From contig CM056741.1 in assembly GCA_029851415.1 (NCBI GenBank), positions 84,148,282-84,212,281 of the forward strand: DNA of 64,000 bases. The letters run 5' to 3'. Shown in pieces: positions 43,078 through 54,169 of the stretch. A program made the translations under genes and the position numbers. The number at the start of each line of letters is the position of its first letter. Position 1 is the first letter of the stretch. This DNA is from Eretmocerus hayati. Taxonomy: Eukaryota; Arthropoda; Insecta; Hymenoptera; Aphelinidae. The notes beneath the pieces were generated by a model. It was not told the origin of the DNA. It made no database searches and saw only the letters and a program-made list of their open reading frames with translations.

Positions 43078-46000
43078 CTATGCAGCGCCCCTTGCTTGAC
43101 GCTGCAATGCCCGTTCTCGCTCTTCTTTTCGGGTGATCGCCGTCTTGATATAGGCGCCTATCTTATCCCATGTCTCTTTGTTGCGGAGCATGAACGGCAA
43201 TAGATTCTCAGGGGTGATCTGATTTCCAAGCCAGTTCACGAGCTCCGCTCTCTCCGTAGCTGTGTTCATGCAATGGAAGAGTGCATGCTCCACATCGTCC
43301 CAGTCTGCCGCACACATCTGACAGACCGGGGTCTCCCTCTTCTGGAACCGCTCCAGGTACTCTCCGAAGCAGCCATGCCCACTAAACGCTTGCGTCAGCC
43401 AGTAATCCAGCTCTCCGTGAGCTCGATCGATCCACCTGGCTATGTTGGGGATCAGCCTTCGCGTCCACTTCCCTTTCGTTGAGCTCTCCCACTCTTTTTG
43501 CCACTCTTCGACGGTCTCCCCCCTCTCGACGTCTCGTATGAGGGCCTTGCGAGTGGGGTTGAGCACGACTCCATCGCTCTTGAGGGTTTCTTGGCGTTTC
43601 CATACCCGCACTCTCTCGGCTACAAGCAGTCGAATGGGTGGTGTACCCGCAAGCACACAGGCTGCGTGGTCAGACACCGTGCAATAAGCACTGATCGTCC
43701 GTAGCGCGAAACGCCGCTGGACTGGACTTAGCTTTGCATCGATTACGGACCCTCTAGCTACCTGTCCCCAAATTGGTGCACCGTACAGCATGATGGAATA
43801 GCTCACGGTGCTGAGTAAGGCTCTTCTGTTTGGCTTGGGGCCACCAATGTTTGGCATGAGCCGCTGGAGGGCGCCACCGACCCTGTCTGCCTTCAGCGCT
43901 GCTTCTCTGGCTTGTGCCTTGTAGCTCCATCGGTCATCATACCAAACCCCAAGGTACTTAAGTTCCCTCTTGAGTGGAATCTCGTACCCGTTGATGGAGA
44001 ACATGGGAGTTTCGAAACTCCTCCTCTTGGTGACTAGCATCGCTTCGCACTTGTGCTCGGCAAGCTCCAGCCCGTTCTCAAGGAACCATTGACCAATGCG
44101 GTAGAGAGCTTCATTGGCCACACACTCCACTTGCCACGCGGTTTTGGCGACCACGACTAATGCCGCATCGTCCGCGAAGCCAATGAGTTCTGCCCCATCT
44201 GGAAGACTCATGTTCAGGAACTCGTCGTATTGCGTGTTCCATTCGAACGGTCCTGACACGGATCCTTGAGCTATCCCTGCAGATAATTCCAGCTCAACCC
44301 TTCCCTCATCCGTGTCACATACGAGGACTCTGTCACGCAGTCCATTGCTGATGACTGCGAGCAGGTAAGGGGGGACTCTTCCATCTAGGGACCTATAGAT
44401 CCGTTCCCAGCTTGCTGTGTTGAAGGCGTTCTTCACATCCAAGCATATTATGGCACAAAACCCTCCTCCTGGTTGGGGAGCCATTGTATGCGCTCTGTGA
44501 ACTCTGTCTTGTTCGCTTTCTATTGCGTGCATTGTACTGCGCCCCTTGCGGAAGCCAAACTGCATCGGGGACATCCCTCCGCTACGCTCATACTCTTCCT
44601 CCGCCCGGTTTAGGATCATGCGGTCATACATCTTCCCGATGTTGCCCAGCATATTGAGTGACCGATTCGATGATGGCTCCGCTGGTTCTCCACCCTTTCC
44701 CTTGGGGATGAGGACTAGCTTCTGCCGTTTCCACACTTTCGGGAACACTCCCGCAAGGAGACACTTATTGAACAGCTTCAATAGCAGGGTAGGCTGCTCT
44801 CGAGCCACTATTTTCAGGGCTTCATTAGGGATACCATCCAACCCCGGGGCCTTACCATTCGCCAGTCTTGTAGCGGCTCGTCTTAGCTCTTCTTCGGTGA
44901 AGAGGGGGATTGGGTCGGAGATGAACCCAGGGAATGTGAGTCTGGGCTCCCTTCTCGGGTAGAGTGCCCTGGCAATCCGTAGAACTGACTCTTTGTCAGT
45001 TGGCGCTGTTGGTCCGTCTCTCAATCGCAGTCTGCTCATGACCACCCGGTACGGTGTGCCCCACGGATCTTGATCGACCATGTTGCATAGCTCCGACCAG
45101 CATTTTTGTTTGCTGCGACGGATGGCATCCCGAAGAAGCTTCTTCGCCTCTTTGTAGGCCGCTTCGTCTGCTGCCGCTGATAGACGTCCACGTTTGCGCG
45201 CTCGCTTCGCTCGCCTCCTTTGAGCGTTTGCGCTGCGGCGAAGATCCCTGATCTCATCGTTCCACCAGTATACTTGCCTCTTCTGGAACCGGGGTTGCTT
45301 CCTCCTCGGCATGGAGGCGTCGCAGGCTTGGGTGATGGACCGGATGACGCTCCATACCGTCTCCTCCGGCGAGAGCTCTTCTCCGGGGTCCTCTGCTCTC
45401 AGGATTGCTTCTCTGAAGCTTTCCTCGTCCAGTTTGCGGACTTGCCATCCCTCGATCTGCCGTGCTATGCCTGCATCTCGGCCATGGTCTATCTTGAAGA
45501 AGATATGGCAGTGGTCGCTGAGCGTTTCCGAGTCAAGGACCTGCCACTTCGTGACTCGTCTCATGAGAGGCGCGCTAACAAACGTTAAGTCGAGCACTGA
45601 GGATGATGCCCCTCTGTGCCATGTCGCCTTTCCTACCTCGTTGGGGCAAACCAGGTCCAATTGGGCCATGGTTGTTTCCAGCCTGTTGCCTCTTTCATCC
45701 TCTGGCCCTCCACTCCAGGCTGGAGCTTTGGAGTTAAAATCCCCCGCTACTATGGCGAGGCCTCTCCACTGTCTCAGACTATCCTCGAGTTCCCGCAGTT
45801 CCCGAAGGAAGACATTCATCGGTGCGTTCGGTGAGTAATAGCAGCTATAAACCGCAATATTGCCGATGACTCTTCGGGCGAAGCCCGTCCCTTCGGTCGG
45901 TCTTTTTGTCTCTGTAAGGCTCACGTTCCAGACTTGGATGGCCGATCCCCTCCCAAGGTCTTCCGTGGTTCGTGGTCGCTCTTCTCGGAGATACTGCTCG

Positions 46001-46101
46001 GAGATGATGAGGACGTCTGCTCCCAGTCTTGAGGCCTCTGCTTCGAGTAGACTGTGAGCATCGTTGCTCCTGCAGAGATTCGCTTGCAGGAAACTAGCCA
46101 T
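43078..46101 (-). CDS. R1-clade ORF2: endonuclease and reverse transcriptase
   Basis: 1007 residues. An APE-type endonuclease occupies about residues 1-225 (LQANLCRSNDA at the N-terminus, VAGDFNSKAPAW, and the catalytic SDHCHIFF). The reverse transcriptase spans about residues 400-720, with LVLIPKGKG, FGFRKGRSTMHAI, the IAQGSVSGPFEWN segment typical of the R1 clade, and the catalytic FADD near residue 640. A thumb-like region follows. The C-terminal Cys/His motif CQMCAADWDDVEHALFHC is near 945. No RNase H domain was seen. It nicks the target and primes reverse transcription. Its ATG overlaps the ORF1 stop in ATGGCTAG. Length and order fit R1-clade elements such as TRAS, SART and Waldo. Insertion outside rDNA argues against R1 proper. 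Confidence 0.93.
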   Translation of the reverse strand: MASFLQANLCRSNDAHSLLEAEASRLGADVLIISEQYLREERPRTTEDLGRGSAIQVWNVSLTETKRPTEGTGFARRVIGNIAVYSCYYSPNAPMNVFLRELRELEDSLRQWRGLAIVAGDFNSKAPAWSGGPEDERGNRLETTMAQLDLVCPNEVGKATWHRGASSSVLDLTFVSAPLMRRVTKWQVLDSETLSDHCHIFFKIDHGRDAGIARQIEGWQVRKLDEESFREAILRAEDPGEELSPEETVWSVIRSITQACDASMPRRKQPRFQKRQVYWWNDEIRDLRRSANAQRRRAKRARKRGRLSAAADEAAYKEAKKLLRDAIRRSKQKCWSELCNMVDQDPWGTPYRVVMSRLRLRDGPTAPTDKESVLRIARALYPRREPRLTFPGFISDPIPLFTEEELRRAATRLANGKAPGLDGIPNEALKIVAREQPTLLLKLFNKCLLAGVFPKVWKRQKLVLIPKGKGGEPAEPSSNRSLNMLGNIGKMYDRMILNRAEEEYERSGGMSPMQFGFRKGRSTMHAIESEQDRVHRAHTMAPQPGGGFCAIICLDVKNAFNTASWERIYRSLDGRVPPYLLAVISNGLRDRVLVCDTDEGRVELELSAGIAQGSVSGPFEWNTQYDEFLNMSLPDGAELIGFADDAALVVVAKTAWQVECVANEALYRIGQWFLENGLELAEHKCEAMLVTKRRSFETPMFSINGYEIPLKRELKYLGVWYDDRWSYKAQAREAALKADRVGGALQRLMPNIGGPKPNRRALLSTVSYSIMLYGAPIWGQVARGSVIDAKLSPVQRRFALRTISAYCTVSDHAACVLAGTPPIRLLVAERVRVWKRQETLKSDGVVLNPTRKALIRDVERGETVEEWQKEWESSTKGKWTRRLIPNIARWIDRAHGELDYWLTQAFSGHGCFGEYLERFQKRETPVCQMCAADWDDVEHALFHCMNTATERAELVNWLGNQITPENLLPFMLRNKETWDKIGAYIKTAITRKEERERALQRQARGAA

Positions 46102-47632
46102 CTTTGCGCTTCTTCCGGACCTTCCATGCTGCTCGCGCCTGCTGGTAGGCCTTGCAGCACTGCATGCCCGACCTGTTTTTGTGGTCCTCTTTGAGGGCCT
46201 CGCAGCTCAGGCATTTCTGCTCTCCGGTAACACATACCGCTGCTATGTGGCCTTCTTCCCCACAGTTGAAGCAGCGTTTTGCCCGCCTCACTTGTGGCTT
46301 GTCGCACTTTGCGGACAAATGCCCGTATTGCAGGCAGTTGTAACATCTCGGGATTCCGCCCTTTTCCCGGACCCGCGCGTTAACGAAGTCTACCCGGACT
46401 TTCCCTTTTGCCAGCACTTCTTTAGCGAGCCGCTCTGGCAGTGTGATCACCGCAATCTGAGTACCCCTGTATCCTGGGCGGATGGTCCGGGTCGTGATGC
46501 TGCCTGCATGCTCTGCTCCGAGTTCCTTCACGAAGGCTTCCTTAACTTCCGGGAGTGTGCTCACGTCGTCGAGGTCAAGCACTTCCAGCGTGATCGTTGG
46601 GGAAAGCCGTCGTATTTCTCCGGCGTCTTGGATCGCCCCCTTAAGGGCATCCTCAACGACCTCTGTCTTCACCCCCTTCTCGAGCTCGATGAGTAGATGA
46701 CCCTCTTTCGTCTTCCGGAGTTTGGAGACTTTTGAAGCCACTTGCCTCGTTTCGTCTCCTTGCTTGACTCTCTTGATCATGTCCGCGTAGGACAAACCAT
46801 CTTCCTTCACTTCTATGAGGAGTGCGTCGGGTCTAGTCCTTCTCCTATTTCCCTTGTTCTTCCTCTTCTTTTTCTCCTTTTCGGCTCTCCCCTGATCCTT
46901 GGGACGCCTCTCGTTTCCTCTACGTCCCCTGTTCCGTCCCGCAAGTTGCCAGCCGGAACCAGCGTCCGAGAGCTGACCGTTATCGGACCAGGTTGTCATT
47001 GGTGTCCCTGGCGTGGATGGGGGTGTCCTGAACAGTCCAGCCCCTTGTCCTGCAAAATTGAGCTGCTCCGGTTCGAGGGCTGCTCTCTTTGCTCTTTTGA
47101 TATCGGCTTCCTGGTCCCTATTGATGGGGCTTGTGCGGCCTCTCTTCGTTTGGCTCCCCCATCCCGCTCTTTGTGGAGGTGGGGCCAGCGAGGATGTTGA
47201 TCCAGCGAAGTCCTCGGCCATTATCTCTAGGCTGGAGCTGATTGCCTCTCTCATTTCTGAATCTCTTGTACTAGCAGCTTCTAGCCCTTCACGTAGGCTG
47301 CTGGCCTTCTGTACAAGCCTCTTGGTCGACTTCTTTGCTGTCGCGTGCTCGTTGACTTCCTTGGTTATGTCATCGAGTACCTTGAGGATTCTCTTCAGGA
47401 GTTCTTCCTCTCTCGTGTGAGCCTCTTTGAACTTACCCCAGCTCGTTTTGAGGTCAGCGGAATTAGTTCTGCGTAACCTCTGTTGACTGGCGCCAGGCGT
47501 CTTTCCTTCGCCAGTCTCCATCTCTTCTGCATCAACTCTCTCCTTGTTTGATGTTGATGGTTGTGTTTGGGTGGGACACCCAGTTGGCAGATTCGCTCTG
47601 ATAATTTCCAAATTCGTTGTTGTTTCTGCCAT
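46094..47632 (-). CDS. R1-clade ORF1: Gag-like nucleic-acid chaperone with CCHC knuckles
   Basis: 512 residues from the ATG at 47632. The N-terminal half is charged and probably partly coiled-coil. Basic stretches (KKKRKNKGNRRRTR) lie near residue 260. A PRE-like/RRM-like middle follows, and then three zinc knuckles near residues 430-490 (CYNCLQYGHLSAKC, CFNCGEEGHIAAVC, and a variant CLSCEAL...H..C). It binds element RNA and helps form the ribonucleoprotein. The stop overlaps the ORF2 start by 8 nt, an arrangement known from SART1, where ORF2 is translated by termination-reinitiation. Confidence 0.9.
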   Translation of the reverse strand: MAETTTNLEIIRANLPTGCPTQTQPSTSNKERVDAEEMETGEGKTPGASQQRLRRTNSADLKTSWGKFKEAHTREEELLKRILKVLDDITKEVNEHATAKKSTKRLVQKASSLREGLEAASTRDSEMREAISSSLEIMAEDFAGSTSSLAPPPQRAGWGSQTKRGRTSPINRDQEADIKRAKRAALEPEQLNFAGQGAGLFRTPPSTPGTPMTTWSDNGQLSDAGSGWQLAGRNRGRRGNERRPKDQGRAEKEKKKRKNKGNRRRTRPDALLIEVKEDGLSYADMIKRVKQGDETRQVASKVSKLRKTKEGHLLIELEKGVKTEVVEDALKGAIQDAGEIRRLSPTITLEVLDLDDVSTLPEVKEAFVKELGAEHAGSITTRTIRPGYRGTQIAVITLPERLAKEVLAKGKVRVDFVNARVREKGGIPRCYNCLQYGHLSAKCDKPQVRRAKRCFNCGEEGHIAAVCVTGEQKCLSCEALKEDHKNRSGMQCCKAYQQARAAWKVRKKRKDG

Positions 47633-48581
47633 TTTTCCCCCTCCTCTCCTATCCCCCTCGGATTACTGTGTCTTTGTTTGTGTTAGTGGTCCCACCTACC
47701 CCCGCCCACCAGTCCGAGTACCCCGTTCTTGGATCCTCCCACTTGCCGACCGCGCCTACAGTCCGGTGGCCTCAGATGACGTTCCAACCCCCGCACCCTG
47801 CAGCATGGTCCCGTCCGGTCACCAACCGGCACTACCACAGGAGCGGGATTTGGGGTATCCCCCCTACCGTTGTGCGGGACTGCCTCCCCTCGTGGTTAGC
47901 GTGGGGATCGGGTCCTCCTACTACCGGCGGCCCAGGAGCGATCACTGGGTTAACGCGGTACCCTCCAGAGTGGGCACGGACACAGCAGTGGAAGGATCCC
48001 CTCCCGGCGACTGTTGCACTGGTGGCGTGAGTGGCGCGCTGTGTGTGTGGTGTCAGTGTAATGTCAGTCTCGCCCGCGTTTCCACCGGAGTCCCGACCAA
48101 TCGCCATGCCAACTGGTATCGTGGTAGCACTCCCTAGTTCGGCCGATCCCTATCCCCAAGAGGGTTTTTGTGAATCCTTGGGGAAGATCGTGTTACCACT
48201 CAGCGAGAGAATGCCCGACTTGATTCTGGCCCTCGCGTCACTCTTGTGATCCGATGCATATACGATAGAGATACCCTGTATCGACAAGGTCACCGCGTTG
48301 CTTTTCACCAACTTTCGGTGTGCCCCTCGAAGCCAGCAAAGCCGTCGTCGGTCGGCTCAGAATGTCCACGCGGGTTCACTTATTGTGTCAGTGTGATGTT
48401 GTATTGTGTGTCTGCGACTCCTTGTCTGCGCTCGCTTATTTTGCATACTCTGCATATTCACGAGTAACCAGAGATACTGAGGATCATATCAATCCCCATT
48501 TACTCTGGCCGTGCCACTATCCGCACCCTGTGGACGCACCCAGTAGCATGGAGAATGCTCTACCTCAACACGGTTCCTGGG
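47633..48581 (-). promoter_or_regulatory. R1 5' UTR
   Basis: GC-rich leader of about 950 bp from the 5' target duplication to the ORF1 start. Non-LTR elements carry an internal promoter here. No particular box could be recognised. Confidence 0.6.
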
Positions 48582-48595
48582 GCATGTTATGGTCT
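48582..48595. repeat. Target-site duplication, 5' side of R1
   Basis: GCATGTTATGGTCT, identical to 42680-42693. The preceding base is G on this side and A on the other, so the duplication is 14 bp. Confidence 0.9.
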
Positions 48596-49770
48596 GTTAA
48601 TGTGTATAATCATAATAGATAACTTACGTTTAACTATCTGCTTCATGATCATTGGATCCATACCAAGATTCACCTGAAAAAAAAAAAATGTAGGCTAAGC
48701 AAATATATATGTATTCTGTGCATAGTTCTAACTCTTTCGTGGATAAAACACAAAATTTTACAGTTACATGAATGTTTCCTGATTAAAACGCAAACATTCG
48801 AAACTATATCTGTCAAACTACCAAGATAAATTTGAAATTATTGTTATATAAATATGCAGTCGGTTTCCGTTCTGAGCTGATAAACTGGAATGAACCATGG
48901 ATAGACTTGGACAAACTATTTACCACATTGGTCACTTCCTGAAAATAAATGGAACATTTCACTTTCTAAAATAGGATAAATGTGGCAATAAAGACAATTA
49001 GAATATTTCTAAAATAGGATAAATGTGGCAATGAAGACAATCAGAATAAATGTGGCAACTAAAACAATTCATGAACTTACGTCAACTTGCTCACACCAAA
49101 TTATGCACAGGAACTTAGGGAACTTTCCAACGATCCCAACGATAAAACTAAACACACAATCACTGCATCTTATTGACGCTTCTCACTTTTGAACGCACAA
49201 TTTACTGCACTTGCATTCAATCACTGCATCTTATTGACCCAGAACTGATAGACTTGAATAAAGTACTTCTCTCAAAGATGCAACTTGGGACACAAAACTG
49301 ATAGACTTGAATAAAGTACTTCTTTCAAAGATGATGCATGTAAACTCCAACCTGCAGACTCCAACCTCTATGCAACCAGTGAGCTATAATCTACATCTAC
49401 AAGTTGAAATAATGCATCTACTTGAAGATGGTGCACTGAGTCAATAATGAATGGATAATGCACTACAGGGGATGGTACACTAAGTCAATAATGAATGCAA
49501 TAATGAATGGTGAATACAGGACCAATAAATACAGGACTAATACTGTACACGACGCAAACAAGCTATACGAAGCAGACATGAAAAATAGTTCTACGTTCGT
49601 TCGCGTCAAAATAGATGGCACTATATACCTGCAGAACACAAAATGGGACATGTAGCTATCGGCTCGCAAGCAATTCACACTGGTAACAACACTTACACTG
49701 GTGAAAGTCGTCTGCTACACAACTATCAACTACAGATATATATATATAACCCAGAATCTGAGAGAGAGAG
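48596..49770. other. Leader DNA of the broken Helitron, short tandem repeats
   Basis: Non-coding. GGATAAATGTGGCAAT repeats at 48976-49060 and TAGACTTGAATAAAGTACTTC repeats at 49250-49330 (quoted in part). It may contain the 5' end of the broken Helitron. No TC terminus was identified. Confidence 0.4.
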
Positions 49771-52700
49771 GACGTCCAATATGGCTGCACACTTGGGTGG
49801 TCCTTATTTCCCAAGTTTCACAGATCCTTTCTCCCCCCCTCTGGATACCTCCTCTGAGCCGAAAAAACATGAGGAAAATTTTCCCCGAGCCCCTAGAGAG
49901 TGATTTAATAGTGCCTCGAAGAGCATCTTGCTTTCAAACTCAAGTAAAAAATAACGCTTTTTGTGATTTTTCTGTCCCTATGTTCGAGCTCTTGAAACTT
50001 AGTGTTTCTTCGCGGAAGTAAAAGTGGGGATACATGTTCCCACGTAAAATTTGATGCTGAATCGCATTTCATCGTGACATTTGAACTAGGATGCCACCCA
50101 ATACTCGTAAATTGAGTTTTCCGATGCGGAAAACATTTTTAGCGCGACTTTTCATCTCATTCGAGTGTCTCAGGCGTCACTTACTCCCTCAAGATTAATC
50201 TAAACCACCTATTTTCATGTAAAAAAAGACGCTGGATTGGAATCCATCGTTATTTCCTAGGTATAATGTCGCTCAAAGTGAGGAAAATGCGTTTTTCCAC
50301 CGAAAAAGCACCTTAAGCGAGTCTTTCACGCCCGAATCGAGTGTCTCAGGCGTCACTCACTCTCTCGAGATCAATACGAACGACCTAATTTCATGTAAAA
50401 AAAACACGCTGAATTGGAATTTATCCTCATTTCTTAGGTATGATATCGCCTAACGTGAGAAAAATGCGGTTTCTTACCGAGGAAGTACCTTAAGCGAGTC
50501 TTTCACGCCCGAATTGAGTGTCTCAGGCGTCACTCACTCTCTCAAGATTAATCTGAACCACCTAATTTCATGTAAAAAAACTCGCTGGATTGGAATCCAT
50601 TGTTATTTACCAGGTTTACTGTCGCCTAACGCGAGAAAAATGTGTTTTTCCATCAAGGAAGCTACCTAAGCTCATCTCTCACGCGGGAATCGAGTGTCTC
50701 AGGCTTCACTCACTTCCTCGAGATTGATCTTAATGACCTGATCCCATGTAAAAAACCACGTTGAATCAGAATTCTTCATCATTTCTCAGTAACAACGATG
50801 CCTAACGTGGAACAAATGCGTTTTTCCACCCAGAAAGCATCCTAAGCGCATCTTCCACCCCCGAATTGAGTGTCTCAGGCGTCACTCACTCTCTCGAGAC
50901 TAATGTGAATTGACCAAAATGTCTCTTCCGTTTGATTTGAAGGTCTCAGCAGTCACTGACTCACGTAGGAATGGTCAGAACGTTCCAAATCCATGCCAAA
51001 TCAGAGTTCACCATCATTTATGCCGTAAAATTGGTCCCTGTAAAGAGACCTAAGGGAGAGTTCCTGCCAAAATCGAAAAACTGTCTCACTTGGCCTCATA
51101 TGGGATTTTCGGGATCCGGGACAAACTCTCTTCACAACCATTCCTAAAGGCGCTCACTATCGTATGAAGATCTAGGCTGAATCGAATTCGTCAATGGCGT
51201 CTTGTTGAAATCACCTCTAATCAGCGCGAGATAAAAGTATCTCGTACGAAAACGTCTATGCACTCCGGCCGCCTAATCCAGAAAGAGATCAATCGGGCTT
51301 ACTCTAACCCAACCCTCACGGGTAAGGTCCCTATCTCACGCGAAGATTGTAGCGCCCCATGCTCGTGCGTTGCGGCCGGTCATCGAACCAAACCTTACAC
51401 GCTTCGCAATCCTAGCATTTTATGTGAAAATGAGATCCTATGGCCGCTCCAGTAGTCCAGGCCCTGCTCCCAACCTCTTGTCAGCGTCGATTTACGTCGG
51501 TCGTTTTGGCAGTTAACGACGAGCAACGTCAAGCTGTCATGAAATTTTAGTGAGTTGCGAATAAGTAGGTCCCTGGGGAACCGATCGAGATTCTGGAATC
51601 ACAATGCTTCCGTAAATTACTCTCTGGTATACTTTCAAGTCTGAATCATGTCGAATCTGACTATACAAAAGAGTCTTCTGTTGTGACTATGATTCCCAGA
51701 GCCAAAATATACCAGAATAGTATATTATGATACAAGGGCGCAAACGATGGTTTTGGCAGTTCGAGTGACTTTTTTAGGCCCGAGCCGCAGGTGAGGGTCT
51801 AAATAGTCATGAGAAGGAGAAAATCATTGCGCCCGAGTATCATACTATGTTTTTTGATCTTCTGTGAGCAAATGGAAAGCGCAAAACAGTGTGCAAATTA
51901 CTCATTTACGCACAGACGATCAAAAACCCAGTTACATTCTCTACAGCTAAGTTTAACAAGGGATAAAAGACAGTATCCAGATGCAAGTAAGATGACCGTT
52001 CTGAAAAAGATGAGGATCGAAGAGGAAAGATCTTCATAATTTTATGAGTCGAGGACTCGTGTTATGTTGTTAACTTGAGTCACTCGATATCTCCACTCTT
52101 GTTTATAAATGCATCTCCCTAGTCAAAGCATGATAAAGAGTATCGACTATCCCATCCGAATCAGATATCGTCAATTTTTTCTCCAATAGATGCCTGAGGT
52201 GTAAATCCTTTTGACTCATGATATCCCTATTTGTGTCGAGTGTCAAAATGTTCTGGTGGAGAATGATGACTGAGTTCTTTAAGAATCACAATGGTTTGTA
52301 GGGACTTTGAGCTGTCTCTCAAATTGACTTGGTTGATTCCAGACTTTTTATGAATTTTACCCAGGAATTCGTCATCTTTCGTGGATTTCGGTGCATTCTG
52401 GAGGGAAAACAGATTTTTTCACGTTAAGCGTCGTTGTACCCGAAAAATGACGATGAATTTCGATTCAGCGTAGATTTTTACATAGAATCAGGGCGTTTAG
52501 ATCAATCTCAAGAGAGTAAGTGACGCCTGAGACACTCGATTCGGGCGTGAAAGACTCGCTTAAGGTGCTTTCTCGGTGGAAAAACGCATTTTTCTCACGT
52601 TGGGCCACATCATACCTAAGAAATAACGATGGATTGCAATCCAGTGTCTTTTTCTACATAAAAATAGGTGGTTGAGATTGATCTTGAGGGAGTAAGTGAC

Positions 52701-53112
52701 GCCTGAGACACTCGAATGAGATGAAAAAGTCGCGCTAAAAATGTTTTCCGCGTCGGAAAACTCAATTTACGAGTATTGGGTGGCATCCTTGTTCAAATGT
52801 CACGATGAAATTCGATTCAGCATCAAATTTTACGTGGGAACATGTATCCCCACTTTTACATTCGCGAAGAAACACTAAATTTCAAGAGCTCGAACATAGG
52901 GACAGAAAAATTACAAAAAGCGTTATTTTTTACTTGAGTTTCAAAGCAAGATGCTCTTTGAGGCACTATTAAATCACTCTCTAGGGGCTCGGGGAAAATT
53001 TTCCCCACGTTTTTTTGGCTCAAAGAAGGTATCCAGAGGGGGGGAGAAAGGATCTGCGAAACTTGGGAAATAAGGACCACCCTACTGCACACACATAATC
53101 CAATATGGCGGC
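49771..53112. mobile_element. Large foldback element, about 3.3 kb
   Basis: Arms 49771-50290 and about 52600-53112 are inverted copies. They begin CCAATATGGCNGCACAC and share GGATACMTNYTCTGAGCC-like, TTTCCCCGAGCCCCTAGAG and GTGGGGATACATGTTCCCAC blocks. Mirrored short frames in both arms give near-identical translations but no domain. The centre holds a 176-bp tandem array and about 1.5 kb of single-copy DNA. No transposase. Confidence 0.8.
50163..50990. repeat. Five tandem units of about 176 bp
   Basis: GAGTGTCTCAGGCGTCACT recurs at about 50163, 50339, 50517, 50692 and 50868. Each copy is followed by a similar block (CTCTCTCGAGATYAAT, CATGTAAAAAA, CGCTGGATTGGAAT, TTTTTCC). Identity falls in the later units. 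The mirror arm has only two units. Confidence 0.85.
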
Positions 53113-53163
53113 ACACACTTTCGATATTCGAGAGATATCGAACTTTGTACTTTAATTATCTGA

Positions 53164-53191
53164 CTAGATTAGAATTGCGCGCTTTGCGCGC
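53164..53191 (-). mobile_element. Helitron 3' end of the intact Rep/helicase element
   Basis: On the minus strand GCGCGCAAAGCGCGC (6-bp stem, 53177-53191) is followed by 9 nt and CTAG, then T. It lies 1 kb beyond the stop of the intact Rep/helicase gene in the same orientation and is the third copy of this terminus in the window. Confidence 0.82.
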
Positions 53192-54169
53192 GATTTTCTA
53201 ATTCGTTGTATTATTTGTCCAATATTTGTTTTATTTAATAACGGAACCTTCGGAATAATGGAAAGGGAACAGCTCTAATTTAGATTCTACGTAATGTCGA
53301 GTATGAAAATAAAATTTATTTTATCTTCTTAACAATCTCAATTTTGTGAAAGAATATAATTATTTCCTTTTTCAATTTGTTCAATATTCTAATCGATCTT
53401 ATTTTAAATAATTGATGGAATGTGAATTGGTATTTTTAGTACATCTGCTTCATCACAAAATTTCATTGTCTCGTCTAAAATAGATTGTATTCTTCATTAT
53501 CTAGAAAATGTTAAATGTTGTTGAATAATGTTTTTGTCTCATATTTGTCACGTTTAAAATGTGTATATATCGACTTACCAATAACTTTTTATATTTTTTT
53601 GATTGTTTTAATTTTATTTTCAGATAATGTTTATCATTTGTTATGAATTGTCTTTGAATTCCTGAAAGTAATATCAAATTCTATATGAGTTCTGTAATTA
53701 TTTAAATTGAATTAGCTAAATAATATATCGAGTTACTTACATTATCTATTTTGTATTGATCAATTCATCTAAATTCCATAATTATTGTCTTCATTAATTT
53801 CAAGTTGAGTGATTTTGATTCCATCGTAAATATTTCAATTTCTGTAATTGTATATATGTATCTTCTCTTGTTATCTGAAAAGAAAATATGATTTGAATAT
53901 TGGTGACAATATTACATTTATATCTCATTATGGGTGTTACTTACCAATTGTTGATGTTGGAATTGATGCAATTATACAGAATCTATGGTTATTGTTTGTA
54001 TTCAATCTTCATGCTTGATTTTTTTCTTGTTTAAAAGTATCTTGATTTGTGAAATGCATCATTTCATATTTTGCCTATTCTGAAATTGAATCATGGTTAT
54101 AATTGTTTAGTATTTTTGCCCAATCGATGTGTCAATTTATCGAATTTTCAACAATCATGAGCTTATTAT
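53192..54169 (-). other. Helitron 3' region with intron-like splice sites, perhaps a decayed RPA-like gene
   Basis: There are several donor (GTAAGT) and acceptor pairs on the minus strand, at about 53576, 53655, 53740, 53878 and 53940. They frame small A-rich segments that are open in one frame for only 25-35 codons. By position it corresponds to the RPA-like genes of the 32-37 kb Helitron. Similarity is too weak to prove this. Confidence 0.35.

Larger units (their letters stand above)
42694..48581 (-). mobile_element. Complete R1-clade non-LTR retrotransposon, about 5.9 kb
   Basis: Flanked by a perfect 14-bp target duplication GCATGTTATGGTCT (42680-42693 and 48582-48595). It ends in a poly(A) tail (33 T on the plus strand, 42694-42726). 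Both ORFs are open. There is about 0.95 kb of 5' UTR and 0.35 kb of 3' UTR. It is clearly GC-richer than the Helitron DNA around it. The perfect duplication, long tail and open frames suggest a recent insertion and an element that may be active. Confidence 0.92.
42371..48680. repeat. Tandem duplication (period about 212 bp) in the leader of the broken Helitron, split by R1
   Basis: The unit starting at 42371 (AATTATACGAATTTCCTTGT) recurs at 42583. The second copy is interrupted at 42693 and resumes at 48582 (ATGGTCTGTTAATGTG...). The shared phrases TTTTTATGGTCTATATT and CTATCTGCTTCATGATCATT mark the units. Confidence 0.75.

Noticed and set aside
44546..44962. Plus-strand frames across 43-48 kb
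   Set aside because: They are antisense to the R1 ORFs, GC-rich, and lack any domain; they arise from the codon bias of the real genes.
49701..50021. Frame of 106 codons repeated as a similar frame at 52856-53116
   Set aside because: The likeness comes from the two arms of a foldback element; there is no domain and no start context.
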